DNA of 64,000 nt from contig NZ_FRXO01000014.1 in assembly GCF_900148505.1 (NCBI RefSeq), positions 25,714 to 89,713 of the forward strand. The letters run 5' to 3'. The position numbers and the translations under genes are program-made. Source of the DNA: Pseudoxanthobacter soli DSM 19599 (GTDB lineage Bacteria; Pseudomonadota; Alphaproteobacteria; Rhizobiales; Segnochrobactraceae). The notes beneath the pieces were generated by a model, which was given only the letters and a program-made list of their open reading frames with translations, was not told the DNA's origin and did not search any database. Shown one piece after another: positions 20,029 through 27,959 of the stretch; the first letter of the stretch is position 1; every line of letters begins with the position of its first letter.

Positions 20029-20484
20029 ATGGATGACCGCTACGTGCAAGACAACCCGACCGCTCACCCCATCGTCGAGCACCTGCAGAAGATCTGCCAT
20101 CAGATCTCCCACGGGAACTACCGCGAGGCGGACGACCTGTTCTCGCTAACCTCGGCCGACGACGGCGTGTCGCCGATGATCGCCGACCTTGCGGAATCGT
20201 TCGGGCTGATGCTGGTGCGGATCGAGGCGCGCGAGATCCAGCTCGAACGGCTCGTGGCCGAGCTGACGGAGGCGAAGAAGGAGCTCGAGATCGCCAACCG
20301 CCAGCTCAAGAAGGACAATCGCCGCCTCAGCGAGGTGGTCGAGCAGATGAAGGTCGAGATCGACCGCCACCAGACCCAGCAGCAGGTGGGCGAGATCACC
20401 GAAACCGATTATTTCCGGCAGCTCAGCAGCCGGGCGCGCGAAATCCGCGCGCGACAGCGCCGCGTGCAAGAGGCCGGTCAGTGA
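20029..20484 (+). CDS. Coiled-coil protein of unknown function, partner of a MinD-like ATPase
   Basis: A 151-residue hydrophilic protein without signal peptide or membrane helix. Residues 1-55 look globular and His/Asp-rich. Residues about 60-125 form a long charged coiled coil (ELTEAKKELEIANRQLKKDN and onward), and the tail is Arg/Gln-rich. The helix style (EAKKELE-AN-L) resembles the signalling helices that link sensor domains in phosphatases and cyclases. Its stop overlaps the GTG start of the ATPase gene by 4 bp, so the two should be made together. I do not recognise a named family. Confidence 0.75.
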   Translation: MDDRYVQDNPTAHPIVEHLQKICHQISHGNYREADDLFSLTSADDGVSPMIADLAESFGLMLVRIEAREIQLERLVAELTEAKKELEIANRQLKKDNRRLSEVVEQMKVEIDRHQTQQQVGEITETDYFRQLSSRAREIRARQRRVQEAGQ

Positions 20485-21266
20485 CGAAACTCGTCTGCGT
20501 GCATTCCTATCGGGGCGGAACGGGCAAGTCGAACATCGTCGCCAACCTCGCCGTGCTGCTGGCGCAGCGCGGGCGCCGGGTCGGCATCATCGACACCGAC
20601 ATCCGCTCGCCCGGCATCCATGCGCTGTTCGGCCTCGAACGCGCCGAGATCCACGCCAGCCTGAACGACTATCTCTGGGGCAAGTGCCTGATCGAACAGG
20701 CCGCGCTCGACGTGACGCCGAGCGTCGCCTCGCCCGGGCCGGGCGGCGCGGTGTTCCTGGTGCCGTGCAGCATGCGCGCAGGCGAGATCGCCCGCATCCT
20801 CAAGGAAGGCTACGCGGTCGAGCGCCTCAATGACGGCATGCAGATCCTGTCGGAGGCGCTCGATCTCGACATCCTGCTGATCGACACCCATCCGGGCGTC
20901 AACGAGGAGACGCTGCTGTCGATCGCGATTTCGGACAGCGTGCTGTTCGTCCTGCGCCCGGACCATCAGGACTATCAGGGCACGGCCGTGACGCTCGAAC
21001 TCGCCCACCGGCTGGAGGTGTCGCAGCTCCTCCTCGTCGTCAACAAGGTGCTGGAGACGACGGACCAGGACGGCCTCGCGGAGAAGATCGTCACGGCGTT
21101 CCAGACCCCCGTCGCGGCGGTGCTGCCGCTGACGGAGGATCTGGTGCGGCTCGGCAGCGGCGGCGTGCTCGCCTCGCTCAGGCCGGAAGCAGACTATGTC
21201 CGCCGGCTGCACGCCGTCGTCGGACTGATCGACGACGCCGCCGCGCGCCCGAACGCCGTGACCTGA
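20481..21266 (+). CDS. MinD/ParA-like P-loop ATPase
   Basis: A 261-residue cytoplasmic ATPase of the SIMIBI class. The P-loop is YRGGTGKSN (residues 9-17), with Arg where MinD and ParA have the signature Lys of KGG. The Walker A' segment VGIIDTDIRSPG and the Walker B-like LDILLIDTHPGVNEET follow. It lacks the basic amphipathic C-terminal helix of true MinD, and a real minCDE is present at 4-6 kb, so it is not the division ATPase. The GTG start overlaps the coiled-coil gene. It probably positions or regulates that partner; the target is unknown. Confidence 0.85.
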   Translation: MTKLVCVHSYRGGTGKSNIVANLAVLLAQRGRRVGIIDTDIRSPGIHALFGLERAEIHASLNDYLWGKCLIEQAALDVTPSVASPGPGGAVFLVPCSMRAGEIARILKEGYAVERLNDGMQILSEALDLDILLIDTHPGVNEETLLSIAISDSVLFVLRPDHQDYQGTAVTLELAHRLEVSQLLLVVNKVLETTDQDGLAEKIVTAFQTPVAAVLPLTEDLVRLGSGGVLASLRPEADYVRRLHAVVGLIDDAAARPNAVT

Positions 21267-21324
21267 TCACGGCTCGCCCGTGCCGGCTGCTCGGCCGGCT
21301 TCGCCTTCGCCAGCAAACGTCGGC

Positions 21325-22110
21325 CTACTCGGCCGGTTTGGCCTTGGTGAGCACGTGACGCTCGACGATGTCGAGCGCGCGCCCGATCTCGTCGAACCAG
21401 CCGACCTCGTTCAGGTGCGCCCGGGCGCGCTCGTTGAGGCCGCCCTTCGTTTCGTGATGGGCGGGATCGAGCGGCTCGCCGTCGCGGTAGGACTTGAGCC
21501 CGATCTCGGCGAGGCCGGCGAACAGCGAGCGCACATAGAGCGTCGCCCGGTCCGGCGACATGCCGCGCTGTTCCAGCCAGGCGACGACGGTGTTTTGAAG
21601 CTGGTAGTGGCTGGACATCACCGCGCTGCCGTTGGCGATCGCCACCAGATCCGCCTCGCGGTCGGACACGATGAGATCGCCGAGCGGCGCGAACAGCTCC
21701 TCGACCAGCGGATCGGGCGGCACCATCATCACCGGGCCCTTGCGCAGGCTGATCGGCGGCAGCGGATTGACGCGCACGACGCGCGCGGCAGGGGCGACCT
21801 TCGCCCGCACCCTTTCCAGCGGGACGCCCGCGAGGAAGCTCACCACCACCTGATCGGGACGGAAGGAAATGCCGGCCAGCGCCTCGTCGAGCTGCGGCGG
21901 CCGCACCGCGAGAAACACCACGTCGCTGCCGGCGACGACCGCGGCGGTCTCGGCCACGCTCACGTTCGGATAGGCGGCGGCGAGCGCGTCGGCGCGCGCC
22001 TTCGAGCGCGGCGTCACGGCGACGGCGATGTCGGCGCCACGGGTCGCCTGAAGGCCCTGCACCACCGCCTCGGCCAAGGCACCGGTGCCGACGAAACCAA
22101 GTCGAAGCAT
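21325..22110 (-). CDS. Pyrroline-5-carboxylate reductase-like NAD(P)-binding protein
   Basis: A 261-residue protein of the ProC superfamily. The Rossmann motif GFVGTGALAEAV is at residues 5-16, and VFLAVRPPQ and RVNPLPPISLRKG follow. The catalytic-domain signatures of true ProC are altered: the expected SGSGPAY motif is replaced by ANGSAVMSSHYQLQ, and the Pro/Gly/Thr-rich SPGGTT motif by HHETKGGLNERA. It may reduce another imine or be a redox-sensing relative. The ATG at 22110 has GGGAG upstream; the frame is open to 22170 but lacks similarity there. Confidence 0.75.
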   Translation of the reverse strand: MLRLGFVGTGALAEAVVQGLQATRGADIAVAVTPRSKARADALAAAYPNVSVAETAAVVAGSDVVFLAVRPPQLDEALAGISFRPDQVVVSFLAGVPLERVRAKVAPAARVVRVNPLPPISLRKGPVMMVPPDPLVEELFAPLGDLIVSDREADLVAIANGSAVMSSHYQLQNTVVAWLEQRGMSPDRATLYVRSLFAGLAEIGLKSYRDGEPLDPAHHETKGGLNERARAHLNEVGWFDEIGRALDIVERHVLTKAKPAE

Positions 22111-22251
22111 GAGAACTCCCGTCTGAACGGCGCGGCTGGAAGCGGCCGGCCGGCGAAAATCGGACCGCACCGCGCGCCACCGGGGCGGTCGCGCCTGCGC
22201 GGAGAGGAAGACGTGAAGAGACGGATAGGGCCGAGGCAGCGAGACGGAGCC

Positions 22252-22303
22252 GGAGCGATTTCCTGTCGATCTGATGTTTCCATCGGATCGGAACGCGCTC
22301 TAG
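22252..22303. repeat. Palindromic dispersed repeat, copy 1
   Basis: A 52-bp element that matches positions 35380-35431 at 46 of 52 bases. It has GAGCG/CGCTC outer arms and an inner stem of GATCTGATG with CATCGGATC around TTTC. The CTAG at its right edge provides the TAG stop codon of the minus-strand LysR gene. Confidence 0.7.
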
Positions 22304-23301
22304 AAAGCCATCGCCGCCTCCTGACGGATCCAGCGGCGGAATTCCGCCACCACCGGCTTCTCAGAAAAGGCCGGGCTCGTCAGGACGTGGAACCCGTCCT
22401 CGGTCGAGATCGCCGCCTCGAACGGTCGGACGAGGCGGCCGGTCTTGAGATCGTGCTCGACGAGCAGGTGGCTGGCGAGCGCGATGCCCTGGCCCTGCAC
22501 GGCGGCGTCGAGCATCACCCCGGCGTCGTTGAAGAACAGGGTTTCCTCGAACGAGATCGAACCGACGCCGGCGGCGCTGAACCAGGCCGCCCACAGGCTG
22601 GAATTGGCCGCCTGCAGCAGCGTGTGCCGGCTGAGATCGTGGGGCCGCAGGATGGCCGGGCCTTCGCGCAGCAGCGTCGGACTGCACACCGGAAAGAAGC
22701 GGTCGCGCCCGAGCGGTTCCGCATGAACGTCCGGCCACGGCCCGCGACCCCAGCGAATGGCGACGTCGATGTCCTGCCGGTCGAAGTCCACCGGATCGCT
22801 GGAAGCGAGCAGCGTGACCTTGACCTGCGGGTTGAGCTGCATGAACCGCTTCAGGCGCGGCACCAGCCAGCGCGAGGCGATCGACGGCAGCGCGTTGACG
22901 CAGAGCACGGCGGGGGCCTTGGGATCGGCGATACGGTCGCAGGCACGCGCGAGCAGACTGAGCGACTCGCTGACGGCGCTCGCGAGCGAATTTCCCTCCC
23001 GGGTCAGTTCGACCCGGCGCGGCAGGCGACGGAACAGGCGGACGTCGAGCAGGTCCTCCAACTGGCGGATCTGCTGGCTGACGGCCGACTGGGTGACGCA
23101 GAGTTCGTCCGCGGCCGTGGTGAAGCTCCCGTGCCGTGCGGCGGCGTCGAACACCCGGAACAGGTTCAGGGGCGGCAACCGGTGCATGCGCTTGCCGGCG
23201 CGCGGTTCGCCCGCTTCGCTGCGTTCGTCACCGGCGACCAGCTTGCCCCCGAGCAGCTTGCCCCCAAGTGCGTCCGAAGCGGGATTGACCCGGTCCGTCA
23301 T
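22300..23301 (-). CDS. LysR-family regulator, GcvA-like
   Basis: A 333-residue transcription factor. The N-terminal helix-turn-helix (LNLFRVFDAAARHGSFTTAA, then LCVTQSAVSQQIRQLEDLL) is of the GcvA subgroup. A periplasmic-binding-like effector domain follows. I use the ATG at 23301, which has GGGAGGGG just upstream. This leaves 38 residues before the canonical start (MHRLPPLNL, ATG at 23187), including a repeated GGKLLGGKL. The stop codon is formed by the edge of a dispersed repeat. It shares strand with the LLM gene upstream and may regulate the 23-34 kb island, which is inferred from position only. Confidence 0.85.
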   Translation of the reverse strand: MTDRVNPASDALGGKLLGGKLVAGDERSEAGEPRAGKRMHRLPPLNLFRVFDAAARHGSFTTAADELCVTQSAVSQQIRQLEDLLDVRLFRRLPRRVELTREGNSLASAVSESLSLLARACDRIADPKAPAVLCVNALPSIASRWLVPRLKRFMQLNPQVKVTLLASSDPVDFDRQDIDVAIRWGRGPWPDVHAEPLGRDRFFPVCSPTLLREGPAILRPHDLSRHTLLQAANSSLWAAWFSAAGVGSISFEETLFFNDAGVMLDAAVQGQGIALASHLLVEHDLKTGRLVRPFEAAISTEDGFHVLTSPAFSEKPVVAEFRRWIRQEAAMAF

Positions 23302-23345
23302 TGCCCCTCCCATTCCTGCCGCCAAGGCGGCGTCCGCCAGCCGTG

Positions 23346-24422
23346 TCAGGCCGCGTCCTGCATATCCACGTCCCGCAGCTCGACCAGCCCTTCGAGCCGC
23401 GGAATGACATCGCAGCCGAAGCGCTCCATGGAGGCCAGCGTCTCACGCCGGCCGATGCCGGCAAAGCCCATGAAGCACGACAGATGCGTCGGCTTCAGCG
23501 CCACGATCTCTTCGTAGAGCTTCTCGGCGCAATATTCCGCCGGCCCGATGACGGCGTTTTCGAGGAAGTCGTCGAGCGGCGGCTCGTCGTTCAGCGGCAT
23601 CAGCCGCAGGAACGGGCCGTCCTTTTTCGGCAGCGCCGCGGTGGCGAGCGGCACGGCGGCGCGGGCGAGATCGCGCACGCAGGCCGCGGCATGGCGCGCA
23701 TCGTTCTCGTCGTCGGTCACATAGACATAGCGCTGCACGGCAAGCGGCATCGTCGCCGGATTGCCGCCGGCGGCGGCCCAGCGCTCCACGATCACGTCGC
23801 GGAAGGCGGTGGCGGCATTGAGACCGCGATGACCGAAGCTCATGAACGGGGTGTGGCCGTGACGGGCCATGCGCGCCACCAGCTCGGGATGGCTGGAGGC
23901 GACGAACACCTCCGGCATCGCCAGGCCGAACGGGCGCATCGACAGCTCGGTGCGGGGAATGTCGAACATCGTGCCGCGATATTCGATCACGCCGCTCGTC
24001 AGGCCCTGCTCGATGATGTCCCACGCCTCCATCATCTTCTGGTGGCGATAGTTCGGATCGACCCGGAAGCGGTCGAACTCATAGGGCTGGTAGCCGGTGC
24101 CGAGACCGAGAACCAGCCGCCCGCGGGTGAGGAGATCGGCAAAGGCAGCTTCCTGCACGATCCGCAGCGGCTCGTAGAACGGCAGGGCGAGCACGGCCGG
24201 GCCAAGACGGATGCGCGAGGTCTCGGCGGCGCAATGCGCCACCATGAGAAGCGATGACGGGCAGATCGAATGGTTGGTGAAGTTATGCTCCGCGAACCAC
24301 GCGACGTCGAACCCCATGTCCTCGGCCATCCGCACGGTGTCGACCGTCGTGCGCAGCACGGACGCCGGCGACGTGTTGCGGTCATAGAGACCCATGAGGC
24401 TGAACAAGCCCAACTTGACCAT
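23346..24422 (-). CDS. LLM-class flavin-dependent monooxygenase, copy 1
   Basis: A 358-residue bacterial-luciferase-like protein with the TIM-barrel segments MAEDMGFDVAWFAEHNF, LGPAVLALPFYEPLRIVQE and RLVLGLGTGYQPYEFDRF. Such enzymes use reduced flavin delivered by a partner reductase to insert oxygen or cleave C-S, C-N or C-C bonds. A partner reductase is encoded at 32392. The ATG at 24422 has GGGAGGA upstream. It is divergent from the SDR gene at 24697 and clearly paralogous to the LLM protein at 25493. The substrate is unknown. Confidence 0.88.
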   Translation of the reverse strand: MVKLGLFSLMGLYDRNTSPASVLRTTVDTVRMAEDMGFDVAWFAEHNFTNHSICPSSLLMVAHCAAETSRIRLGPAVLALPFYEPLRIVQEAAFADLLTRGRLVLGLGTGYQPYEFDRFRVDPNYRHQKMMEAWDIIEQGLTSGVIEYRGTMFDIPRTELSMRPFGLAMPEVFVASSHPELVARMARHGHTPFMSFGHRGLNAATAFRDVIVERWAAAGGNPATMPLAVQRYVYVTDDENDARHAAACVRDLARAAVPLATAALPKKDGPFLRLMPLNDEPPLDDFLENAVIGPAEYCAEKLYEEIVALKPTHLSCFMGFAGIGRRETLASMERFGCDVIPRLEGLVELRDVDMQDAA

Positions 24423-24494
24423 GACAGTCCTCCCATCGGGTCCGACGGTAGGCCGGCAAGGGCGGGCGGGCAAATTAGCCGTTCTTATTGCAGG

Positions 24495-24541
24495 CCAAGC
24501 TCTGCTGGGGCTTTGCCCGCCAGCCCAAGCTGCACTGGGGC
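24495..24541. repeat. Direct repeat in the LLM/SDR divergent promoter
   Basis: CCAAGCTCTGCTGGGGC (24495-24511) recurs as CCAAGCTGCACTGGGGC (24525-24541), 30 bp or about three helical turns apart, with 14 of 17 bases equal. A plausible pair of regulator sites serving both divergent genes. The rest of 24423-24696 shows nothing else. Confidence 0.45.
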
Positions 24542-24696
24542 ATCGCCGTCCGGCGGCCCCCAGCTAATCCATTCAGTAGAATTGATCGTTTGTCGCGCCG
24601 CTTTTGCGTCTGCGACAGTCCCTCACGTCGGCGCCACCGATCGGCATTCGCCCTTCGAGATCGACACCCGTCGTAGCCTCAGCATGTGGAGCCTTT

Positions 24697-25428
24697 ATGA
24701 AGGGCCAGACCGTTATCGTAACCGGCGGCGCTAGCGGACTCGGCAAGGCCGTGTGCCAGGGCGTCGCCGCCGAGGGCGCAACCGCCGTCGTCCTCGACCT
24801 CAACGCCGAGACCGCGGGCGCGGTCGTTGACGAGATCGCCGCCGCGGGCGGCAGCGCCTTCGCCGTGATCGGCGACATCACCACCCGCGACAGCGCGGCG
24901 GCCCTGTTCGCCGAAGCGGCCGGGAAGGCCGGGCGGATCCATGGGCTCGTCAACTGCGCCGGCGTTTATCCGCGCAAGCCCATCCTGGAAATCACCGACG
25001 CCGACTGGGACTTCAGCTTCTCCGTCAATGTGAAGGGGCTCTATCATGTCTCGGTCGCGGCCATCGAGCACATGAAGGCCGCCGGCGGCGGGCGCATTGT
25101 CAACGTCGCCTCCATCGACGCCTTCAAGGCGCACCCGAAGAACATGCACTATGCCGCGATGAAGGCGGCAGTCGTCAGCCTGACCAAGAGCCTCGGCATC
25201 GCGTTCTGCGCGGACGGCATCCTGATCAACGGCGTCGGCCCGGCCGCCATCGCGACGGAAAAGGCCAAGGCCGCGGGCTTCCTGCCGGAACTGATCGCCC
25301 AGGCGCCCATCGGCCGCGTCGCCGAGCCGGCGGACATCGCCGACGTCATCCTGTTCCTGCTGTCGGAGAAGAACCGCTACATGGTCGGCGAGACCGTCGC
25401 CGTTTCCGGCGGGTACTTCATCCCCTGA
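24697..25428 (+). CDS. Short-chain dehydrogenase/reductase
   Basis: A 243-residue NAD(P)-dependent SDR. The cofactor motif TGGASGLG is at residues 9-16, followed by NCAG and a catalytic Ser in NVASIDAF. The catalytic Tyr and Lys are in HYAAMKA. It ends in a typical GYFIP tail. The ATG at 24697 has GGAG upstream. It is the first plus-strand gene of the island, followed after 64 bp by a second LLM monooxygenase. It probably oxidises or reduces an alcohol/ketone formed in that pathway. Confidence 0.88.
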   Translation: MKGQTVIVTGGASGLGKAVCQGVAAEGATAVVLDLNAETAGAVVDEIAAAGGSAFAVIGDITTRDSAAALFAEAAGKAGRIHGLVNCAGVYPRKPILEITDADWDFSFSVNVKGLYHVSVAAIEHMKAAGGGRIVNVASIDAFKAHPKNMHYAAMKAAVVSLTKSLGIAFCADGILINGVGPAAIATEKAKAAGFLPELIAQAPIGRVAEPADIADVILFLLSEKNRYMVGETVAVSGGYFIP

Positions 25429-25492
25429 TCCGCACCCCTGGTTCCCCTTGGCCGGCCTTGCGGGGCGGGCCGAAACAGATGGCAATCGTCCT

Positions 25493-26572
25493 ATGAATTT
25501 CGGTTTGTTCAACCTGATGGGATTGCGCGACAATCCCGGCGGCGTGGCGGGCGTGATCGAGGATACCCGCTCCATGGTGAAGCTGGCGGAGGACGTCGGC
25601 TTCGAGATCGCCTGGTTCGCCGAACACCATTTCACCAACTATTCCGTCAGTGTGTCGCCGCTGCTGACCGCGGCCGTGATGGCCGGCTCGACGAGCCGCA
25701 TCAAGCTCGGCGCGGGCGTGGTGGTGCTGCCGCTCTATCACCCGATGCGCGTCGCCCAGGAGATCGCCTTCCTCGACCAGGCGACCGGCGGGCGGGCGGT
25801 GATCGGCGTCGGCACCGGCTATCAGGCCTACGAGTTCGAGCGCTACGGCGCCGACGTCGCGAAGAAGACGGAAATCTTCCTCGAATACTGGTCCATCGTC
25901 GAGCAGCTCCTGACCACCGGCAAGGCGTCGTTCAAGGGCGAGCACATCACGATCCCCGATTCCGTCGTCACGGTGCGGCCGCTCCAGACGCCGATGCCGT
26001 CGGTCTACTGCACCTCGCCCCACCCGCCGATCCTGAAGGCGCTGTCGAAGTGGGGCGGCGTGCCGTTCATCACCGCGGGCTGGCGCGGCAGCCAGGCGCT
26101 GTTCGGCATCGCCGAGGCGGTGCGCGGCGCATGGGTGGCCGCCGGGCTCGACGGGCCGTCGATGCCGGTGGCGCTGCAGCAATATATCCACGTCACCGAC
26201 AGCCGGCAGGAGGCGCTGGAAGCCGGCGAGCGCGCCCGCTATGTCGGCCGCATGGTCCACGGCCTGCGCACCTCGAACCTCGCCCTCGACGGCTCGTTCG
26301 TCATCGCCCCGCCGATCCCGGACGAGCCGCCGATCGAGACCTTCGTCGACAACCTGCTGATCGGCGATCCGCACCACGTCGCCGCGCGGCTGGTGGAGGA
26401 AATCCGCCGCCTGAACCCGCAGCACTACAACTGCTTCTTCCAGTTCGGCGACATGCCGGTCGCCCGCGCCCGCCGCTCGCTGGAGCGCTTCGCCGCCGAG
26501 GTGCTGCCGCTGGTGGAGCGCGAAGTCGGCCCGCTTTCGGCCGTCGGCAAGCCGCCGGCGATCGCGGCCTAA
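25493..26572 (+). CDS. LLM-class flavin-dependent monooxygenase, copy 2
   Basis: A 359-residue luciferase-like enzyme, paralogue of the one at 23346. The matching segments are NFGLFNLMGLRDNPGG, LAEDVGFEIAWFAEHHF and GVGTGYQAYEFERYG. The ATG at 25493 fits the N-terminus of the paralogue; no clear ribosome binding site precedes it. The stop codon sits inside a large inverted repeat (26552-26595). Together with the other copy and the flavin reductase at 32392 it would form a two-component monooxygenase set. Confidence 0.88.
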   Translation: MNFGLFNLMGLRDNPGGVAGVIEDTRSMVKLAEDVGFEIAWFAEHHFTNYSVSVSPLLTAAVMAGSTSRIKLGAGVVVLPLYHPMRVAQEIAFLDQATGGRAVIGVGTGYQAYEFERYGADVAKKTEIFLEYWSIVEQLLTTGKASFKGEHITIPDSVVTVRPLQTPMPSVYCTSPHPPILKALSKWGGVPFITAGWRGSQALFGIAEAVRGAWVAAGLDGPSMPVALQQYIHVTDSRQEALEAGERARYVGRMVHGLRTSNLALDGSFVIAPPIPDEPPIETFVDNLLIGDPHHVAARLVEEIRRLNPQHYNCFFQFGDMPVARARRSLERFAAEVLPLVEREVGPLSAVGKPPAIAA

Positions 26573-26595
26573 GGACCATCGGAGATCGCCGGCGG
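26552..26595 (+). other. Long hairpin across the LLM stop codon
   Basis: Perfect 12-bp arms (26552-26563 and 26584-26595; first arm CCGCCGGCGATC) enclose a 20-nt loop that contains the TAA stop. There is no T-run, so it is more likely an mRNA processing or stability element between the monooxygenase and the transporter genes than a full terminator. Confidence 0.4.
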
Positions 26596-26671
26596 ACCGC
26601 GGGGGAGAGCCGCGGCCGGCGGCGCGGAGACCAGAGCCTGAAAAAGAACACCTGATCCACAGGACAGGGCA

Positions 26672-26701
26672 CCTGCAACCATAAGGCCTGCAACCAGAAG
26701 G
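26672..26701 (+). repeat. Tandem 15-bp repeat before the binding-protein gene
   Basis: CCTGCAACCATAAGG is followed at once by CCTGCAACCAGAAGG, 14 of 15 equal. The second copy carries the ribosome binding site (AAGGG) of the gene at 26709, so the purine-rich part of the leader looks duplicated. Confidence 0.55.
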
Positions 26702-26708
26702 GTAGACC

Positions 26709-27959
26709 ATGAGAAAGACCAGCGCCTGCGCCTTTGCGCTCGCCGCGGCCTTGATGGCCTCGACGGGAATCGCGCCGACAAGCGTCGCGGCCGAGACCGT
26801 CGGCCCCGTGACCGACGACATCGGCGTCGTCGAGGTTCCGAAGGGCCAGCCGATCCTGATCGGCGGCTATTCCTCGCAGTCGGGCGGCGATACCAACCAG
26901 GGCATCGACGAACTGCGCGGCGCCGAAGTCGCCATCGGCGACCTGGACGGCAAGGTGCTGGGCTTCGACGTGAAGCTCGTCGGCGAGGACGCCCAGTGCA
27001 CCGCCGAAGGCGGCCAGACGGCGGCGACCAAGCTCGCCGGCAACAAGCAGATCGTCGCCGTGCTCGGCCCGTCCTGCTCGTCCGGCGCCCGCGTCGGCGC
27101 CCCGATCCTGTGGAATGTCGGCATCCCCAGCGTCGCGTTCGGCGCGACCTCGCCGTCGCTCACCGCCGCCGACCGGCCGGACGGTTTCAAGGGCTTCCTG
27201 CGGGTCATCCCGAACGACCTGAAGGCCGGCGAGTTCGCCGCCGCCTATCTCTACGATCAGGTCGGGCTGAAGACCGCCGCCACCATCCACGACGGCAGCC
27301 CCTACACCGAGCAGCTGGTCCGCGCCTTCGAGAAGAACTTCAAGGAGAAGGGCGGCACGATCACCGCCAGCGAGGCGATCTCGCCCACCGACACCGACAT
27401 GCGCCCGGTGCTGACCCGCATCGCCCAGGGCAAGCCGCAGGTGATCTTCACGCCGGTGTTCGTGGCGAGCGTCGGCTTCATCCTGCGCCAGAAGGGCGAG
27501 GTTCCCGAGCTGAAGGACACCCAGATCCTCGGCGGCGAAGGCACCTTCAGCGCCAACACCATCGAGGCCGCCGGCCCCTCCGTGATCGGCTACCGCATCA
27601 CCGGTCCCTCGACCGACCTGTTCTCCAAGCAGTTCCCGGCCTTCGTCGAGAAGTTCAAGGAGGAATATGGCGAGGCCCCGATCGGCGGCTTCAGCGCCTA
27701 CGGCTATGATTCCGCGCTGCTGACGATGAAGGCCATCGAGAAGGTCGGCAAGACCGACGCCGACGGCAATCTCTATATCGGCCGCAAGGCGCTGTTCGAC
27801 GCGATGATGGCGACGAAGGACCTGCCGGCGCTGACGGGCACCCTCAACTGCGACGCCAACGGCGACTGCGGCGCCTCGGCCTATGCCATCTGGGAGTTCG
27901 TCAACGACGATCCCTCGACGTTCGAGCCGGGCGTGAACCCGAAGCGGATCTATCCGTGA
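26709..27959 (+). CDS. Branched-chain amino acid-type ABC transporter substrate-binding protein
   Basis: A 416-residue periplasmic binding protein of the LivJ/type I family, with a Sec signal peptide (residues 1-30, cleavage near TSVAA-E). The mature part contains LIGGYSSQSGGDTNQGIDELRG, AVLGPSCSSGARVGAPI and GFSAYGYDSALLTMKAI. It is the first of five transporter genes (26709-32395). Its stop overlaps the GTG start of the permease. Members import amino acids, but many bind amides, ureas or aromatic acids. Sitting beside monooxygenases suggests the ligand is the island's substrate. Confidence 0.92.
   Translation: MRKTSACAFALAAALMASTGIAPTSVAAETVGPVTDDIGVVEVPKGQPILIGGYSSQSGGDTNQGIDELRGAEVAIGDLDGKVLGFDVKLVGEDAQCTAEGGQTAATKLAGNKQIVAVLGPSCSSGARVGAPILWNVGIPSVAFGATSPSLTAADRPDGFKGFLRVIPNDLKAGEFAAAYLYDQVGLKTAATIHDGSPYTEQLVRAFEKNFKEKGGTITASEAISPTDTDMRPVLTRIAQGKPQVIFTPVFVASVGFILRQKGEVPELKDTQILGGEGTFSANTIEAAGPSVIGYRITGPSTDLFSKQFPAFVEKFKEEYGEAPIGGFSAYGYDSALLTMKAIEKVGKTDADGNLYIGRKALFDAMMATKDLPALTGTLNCDANGDCGASAYAIWEFVNDDPSTFEPGVNPKRIYP

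Noticed and set aside
20481..21266. Second minD gene
   Set aside because: The P-loop has Arg instead of Lys, the membrane-targeting helix is missing and no minC or minE is adjacent.
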